Below, piece by piece: positions 61,801-64,000 of a stretch of DNA of 64,000 bases. Below the pieces are notes generated by a model. It searched no databases. It saw only the letters and a list, made by a program, of their open reading frames with translations, and had not been told where the DNA came from. Numbering within the stretch: the first letter of the stretch is position 1; each line of letters starts with the position of its first letter. Origin of the DNA: Paraphysomonas bandaiensis (Eukaryota; Chrysophyceae); the NCBI GenBank assembly GCA_965644295.1, contig CBFFRP010000373.1, positions 124,001 through 188,000 of the forward strand, given 5' to 3'. The translations under genes and the position numbers were made by a program.

Positions 61801-64000
61801 GTTCCTTCTTTGACAATATTTTTTTCCAACACAGGATCGAGCATTGGATCAAGTTCCTCGTCAATATTTTCAAACAAAAATGGGTTCCCAAATTGTATTG
61901 CTAACTCCAAATGCTTCATAAAATCAGAATCTGTGAGAGATTTTACAGTTAAATTCTTTCCAGCATAAGTGTTCTTGATCCATGTAACAGCTTGTTGCTG
62001 AGGATCAATACACAATGGAAATCTCGAGCTCTTTGTCGTAAGAATACCATTCTGTACGGAATGATCATCCGCAGGAAGCCCTTTAGCAACCCAACCTTGA
62101 ACAGTTGCATCAGTTGTCAACTGCGATTCAAGCTTGAATGGCGTTGATAAAGGAATTCCCCGAGTCATGATATCATCCAAAAACTTATTGTTAATTAGTT
62201 CTGTTCTATAGTCAGTGGTAAAAGCTCCAACGTAACTTAAGAAAGATGAGCCCAATAGACAATCTCCAACAAGTCGGTCCTGTTGCATTTCCAAGCTCTT
62301 CACATCTGCACCCCATCTGGTTCTCTCACCCGTAAGTCCTTCAATGAGCTTACTAGCAGCAGCTAAACGCTTAGCCATAAGGGACGCTTCCTGTTGCAAA
62401 ACGGTCAATTCACCATTGGCTTCTTCGTACTGCACATTGAGCTCTTTGATTTCCTTGCTCAAAGCACTTAAGGTTTCCTGGAGAGCGGCTAATTCGGCCT
62501 CTGTCACACGCTGGGCCTTCTCCATCTCCTTGACTTTCTGTCGCAGAGGGGCAACATTTCTAGCTACTTCATAATACTTTACAATGGCAACCACCCATGT
62601 GAGTAGACCGTATCCAGCCTTCGACACACTTTGCATTTTCTCAAGAGTGAGCTCATCAGAGAAATATTTGTTCACTCTCTTGACTTGCTTATCAGTAAGG
62701 TCATCTTTCGGATAGTTCTTCAGCATTGACAGCAGCTGACTGTTTGACAGCATTTTCTTGGCATCATTCCATGTTTCCTCTAACTTCTCTCCTGTTGGCC
62801 TCAAGCAAACCAGCTGCATACACAAGTTCTTCACCGACGCTGGAGGATTAGTGAAAGCTTTCAGTTCCGTTAAATCGTTCTTATCAAGATTTTCAAGAGC
62901 AGCAGATGCCGCCTCGACGGCCGGAAGGGCCTCCATTAGGGCTTCATCTGCTTTTGTCTTTTCTTCATTTATAATTTTCGCTTGTTCCTCAGCATACTTC
63001 TGCTTAACAGTGGCTTGCTCTTGCTGTTCATTAGCTACCTCTGTCTTCTCTTGGATAACTTTAATAAGAGCTTGTACCTTCTCGGTCTTATCATCCACAA
63101 CGACTTTCTTCTCAGTTAGAACAACCTGCATTCTATCTACAGCCTCCGCAGCTTCAATTAGTTTCTGTAGACCACCCTCTAGACGCTTAGTGGACGCTTT
63201 GATACGCTTATGGTTGAATTTGAGCTGTTGTCTATAGTTAGATATGAAATCAAGATAATTCTTTGGTGTAACATAATAAAAACGCCGTAGCTCTTCAGCA
63301 AATCTACTGGCCGATTCTGTCACGTTTTGGTGTGTGAACACCAAGTGGCCAATAACAGAGGCTCGGTGTTCTTCGGGCAGTGCTTCTTCAGCAAGGAAAT
63401 ATTCCGCCACTTTCTGCAGAGCATCCGCCGGCCATGGGAAAAACCAATCAATAACTGCATTAGAAACTAAGCCAGGGAAGTTACGGCAACGCAAACGAAG
63501 TTTTGACCCAGAAGGAGACATCGCAAGAACAATGTGGAGGTTGTCCCTGCACTTACTAACATAGTACGACCAGAGATTGTCTGGAGTTTCCGCCATTCCA
63601 GCTGCACGAACTTCAGCTCTAACAGTATTCATCAGAGCATCTCTCTCGTCCTGAGCGTACAACGCCGGCACCATTCCAGTGGTGAGCATATTGTTCAACA
63701 ACTCCAAAAATCCTTCCTCCACTACATGTGCATCAGTAAACAAAAACACAACTTCGTCGGTGCCCAATAGTTTATACAGCTCTTTGAGATCCTCTTTAAA
63801 CTGTGCCTCATTATAACCTCTTGATAAAGTTATTTGGAAGAGTTTGTACCCCGCTGCATAGGTCGCCAAGTGAGAAAGACTTTGCTTTCCACTCCCTCCA
63901 ACTCCAACCAGTAAGGCATTTCCACGCGGGTTTCTTATAATGCGGTGAATACGGCAGAGGTGTTCCAAAGCTTGTTCGAATAGTACCAACGTCATAGGCT
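58875..64000 (-). CDS. DNAH10: axonemal inner-arm dynein heavy chain, DNAH10-like, C-terminal 1,700 residues (cut by window edge)
   Basis: One open frame of 5.1 kb with no intron runs off the window. It starts inside AAA4 (P-loop GVGGSGKQS), followed by the stalk: coiled coils and microtubule-binding tip at about residues 265-560 counted from the first Met in the window (tip around 405-465), then AAA5, AAA6 and the C-terminal domain. Choice of DNAH10 (I1/f dynein beta chain): MVFILSPGADPQSDIQKF, QGPIAEQLLDAG, WLTTDPTDKFPLGILQRS, YDFNESDFNISRRLL, RRLAPDTQKPLGSWM and WLSGLHIPESYLTALVQTTC fit that group much better than outer-arm chains, which differ in the LSPG/ILQN region. The last residues (NAMGVGLVFEAD...SHWVLQGVALCLNTD) are the normal dynein end, so the C-terminus is complete. 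It powers ciliary bending. Confidence 0.88.
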   Translation of the reverse strand, partial: PMTLVLFEQALEHLCRIHRIIRNPRGNALLVGVGGSGKQSLSHLATYAAGYKLFQITLSRGYNEAQFKEDLKELYKLLGTDEVVFLFTDAHVVEEGFLELLNNMLTTGMVPALYAQDERDALMNTVRAEVRAAGMAETPDNLWSYYVSKCRDNLHIVLAMSPSGSKLRLRCRNFPGLVSNAVIDWFFPWPADALQKVAEYFLAEEALPEEHRASVIGHLVFTHQNVTESASRFAEELRRFYYVTPKNYLDFISNYRQQLKFNHKRIKASTKRLEGGLQKLIEAAEAVDRMQVVLTEKKVVVDDKTEKVQALIKVIQEKTEVANEQQEQATVKQKYAEEQAKIINEEKTKADEALMEALPAVEAASAALENLDKNDLTELKAFTNPPASVKNLCMQLVCLRPTGEKLEETWNDAKKMLSNSQLLSMLKNYPKDDLTDKQVKRVNKYFSDELTLEKMQSVSKAGYGLLTWVVAIVKYYEVARNVAPLRQKVKEMEKAQRVTEAELAALQETLSALSKEIKELNVQYEEANGELTVLQQEASLMAKRLAAASKLIEGLTGERTRWGADVKSLEMQQDRLVGDCLLGSSFLSYVGAFTTDYRTELINNKFLDDIMTRGIPLSTPFKLESQLTTDATVQGWVAKGLPADDHSVQNGILTTKSSRFPLCIDPQQQAVTWIKNTYAGKNLTVKSLTDSDFMKHLELAIQFGNPFLFENIDEELDPMLDPVLEKNIVKEGTSMVIKLGDKMVEWDDNFRLFFTTKLANPHYSPEVMGKTMIINYGVTMDGLANQLLNVVVAHERPDLERQWADLVEEMGENAQLLVSLEDTLLRELSSSQGNILDNHELISTLENTKSKAVEIQGKLQQAEQTKDDISEARSVYKPVAKRGSILYFAESGLATINSMYEISLDSFLVVFKAALSSARKDSVLDNRLRNMIDTVMVQIYDYTCTGIFEKHKLMFSFQMTCMIMDGDGILEKNILDFFLKGDTSLEGVSEKCPASWLVDSGWKDLVCLSGLAEVFGELLTDFKSQPHVWKEWYDLESPETVEIPGGFSSRLNFLQKLTVMRCFRPDRVYNAVKLFVIDALGDRFVQPPVLDYARIYAQSSPIAPMVFILSPGADPQSDIQKFCDEMGMASKFKFVALGQGQGPIAEQLLDAGYKRGHWILLQNCHLLASWLKTLERILNSMKDPHKDFRLWLTTDPTDKFPLGILQRSMKVVTEPPDGLKLNMRATFSRMDDSTLEECPHRAFRPCLYVLAFLHAVVLERRKYGKIGWNVNYDFNESDFNISRRLLSLYLQKSYEDGDEFLPWGSLKYLIGDAMYGGRVSDGMDRRILVTYLEEYMGDFLFDDCQRFTFSQVGFDYVLPEWGGIENYAGMVETLPMTNSPAVFGLHPNAEIGYYTNAVKEMWMDLISLQPRRSGSGEGMSREDYIASTAKDVNAKIPLASMDVGSYDLLQTRVLLEGRNESGVITPCQVVLLQELERWNNLVKKMALSLLDLKRALVGEIGMSDELDALGDSLYNGFLPAMWRRLAPDTQKPLGSWMGHYTKRYKQYDLWIKEGEPAVVWLSGLHIPESYLTALVQTTCRLRGWPLDKSTLYTVVTKHLDSTGLEPLESGCYVQGLYLEGAAWDVENMELRVQDPKVLVVNLPIMQVIPIEASKLKLHHTFRTPVYVTQARRNAMGVGLVFEADLATSEHQSHWVLQGVALCLNTDS

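Noticed and set aside
1-64000. tRNA, rRNA or other structured RNA genes
   Set aside because: I looked for tRNA arm signatures and found none I could support by reading; a covariance-model scan would be needed to exclude them.

Overview
The window looks like nuclear DNA of a flagellated single-celled eukaryote (protist or alga). Reasons: 13 recognisable or partial host genes on both strands; 33 inferred GT-AG introns of only 41 to 136 nt whose removal keeps every reading frame; eukaryote-only families (SNARE, myotubularin, PYM, axonemal dynein, LRRC56); and AT-rich, repeat-filled intergenic DNA. LRRC56 and a DNAH10-type inner-arm dynein heavy chain indicate motile cilia. I cannot name the lineage from sequence alone; a stramenopile or other alga is a guess.

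Layout. 1-0.35 kb: 5' end of an EHD/dynamin-like GTPase. 0.35-4 kb: gene-free, with a decayed hAT transposon and a GC-rich repeat. 4-7.7 kb: a TTC33-like TPR protein and an unknown mitochondrial membrane protein. 8.8-14.1 kb: a complete, very young Ty1/copia retrotransposon. 14.4-20.1 kb: a PH/EF-hand/GRAM/myotubularin lipid phosphatase and a Vti1-type SNARE. 20.5-24.5 kb: a pogo-like transposon with TIRs and a wrecked LRR membrane-protein gene. 25.8-33 kb: molybdenum cofactor sulfurase and LRRC56, head to head. 33.4-38 kb: a short hAT element with target-site duplication, a DUF4282-like membrane protein and a second decayed hAT copy. 38-44.1 kb: PYM and a secretory-pathway glycosyltransferase, head to head, then a small zinc-ribbon/CCCH protein. 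44.8-50.3 kb: a second young copia element of a different family. 51.3-55 kb: a saposin-purple acid phosphatase fusion and a PfkB sugar kinase, head to head. 55-58.9 kb: repeat-rich, gene-poor. 58.9-64 kb: C-terminal half of an axonemal dynein heavy chain, cut by the window edge.

How the genes relate. They are not an operon or a metabolic cluster. LRRC56 (needed for outer dynein arm assembly/transport) and the DNAH10-like heavy chain (I1/f inner arm) both serve cilia; the SNARE, the myotubularin, the EHD-like GTPase and the glycosyltransferase serve membranes and secretion; the MoCo sulfurase activates xanthine dehydrogenase/aldehyde oxidase-type enzymes. Three head-to-head pairs with 350-670 bp between starts are candidate shared promoters.

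The most interesting signals are: two unrelated domain fusions (PH-EF-GRAM-myotubularin; saposin-purple acid phosphatase); two copia families whose gag start codon lies inside the LTR and whose primer-binding site is coding, each broken once by a -1 frame change at a different point; a pogo-like element with a PCNA-box tail; and several dispersed palindromic repeats shared by distant parts of the window.
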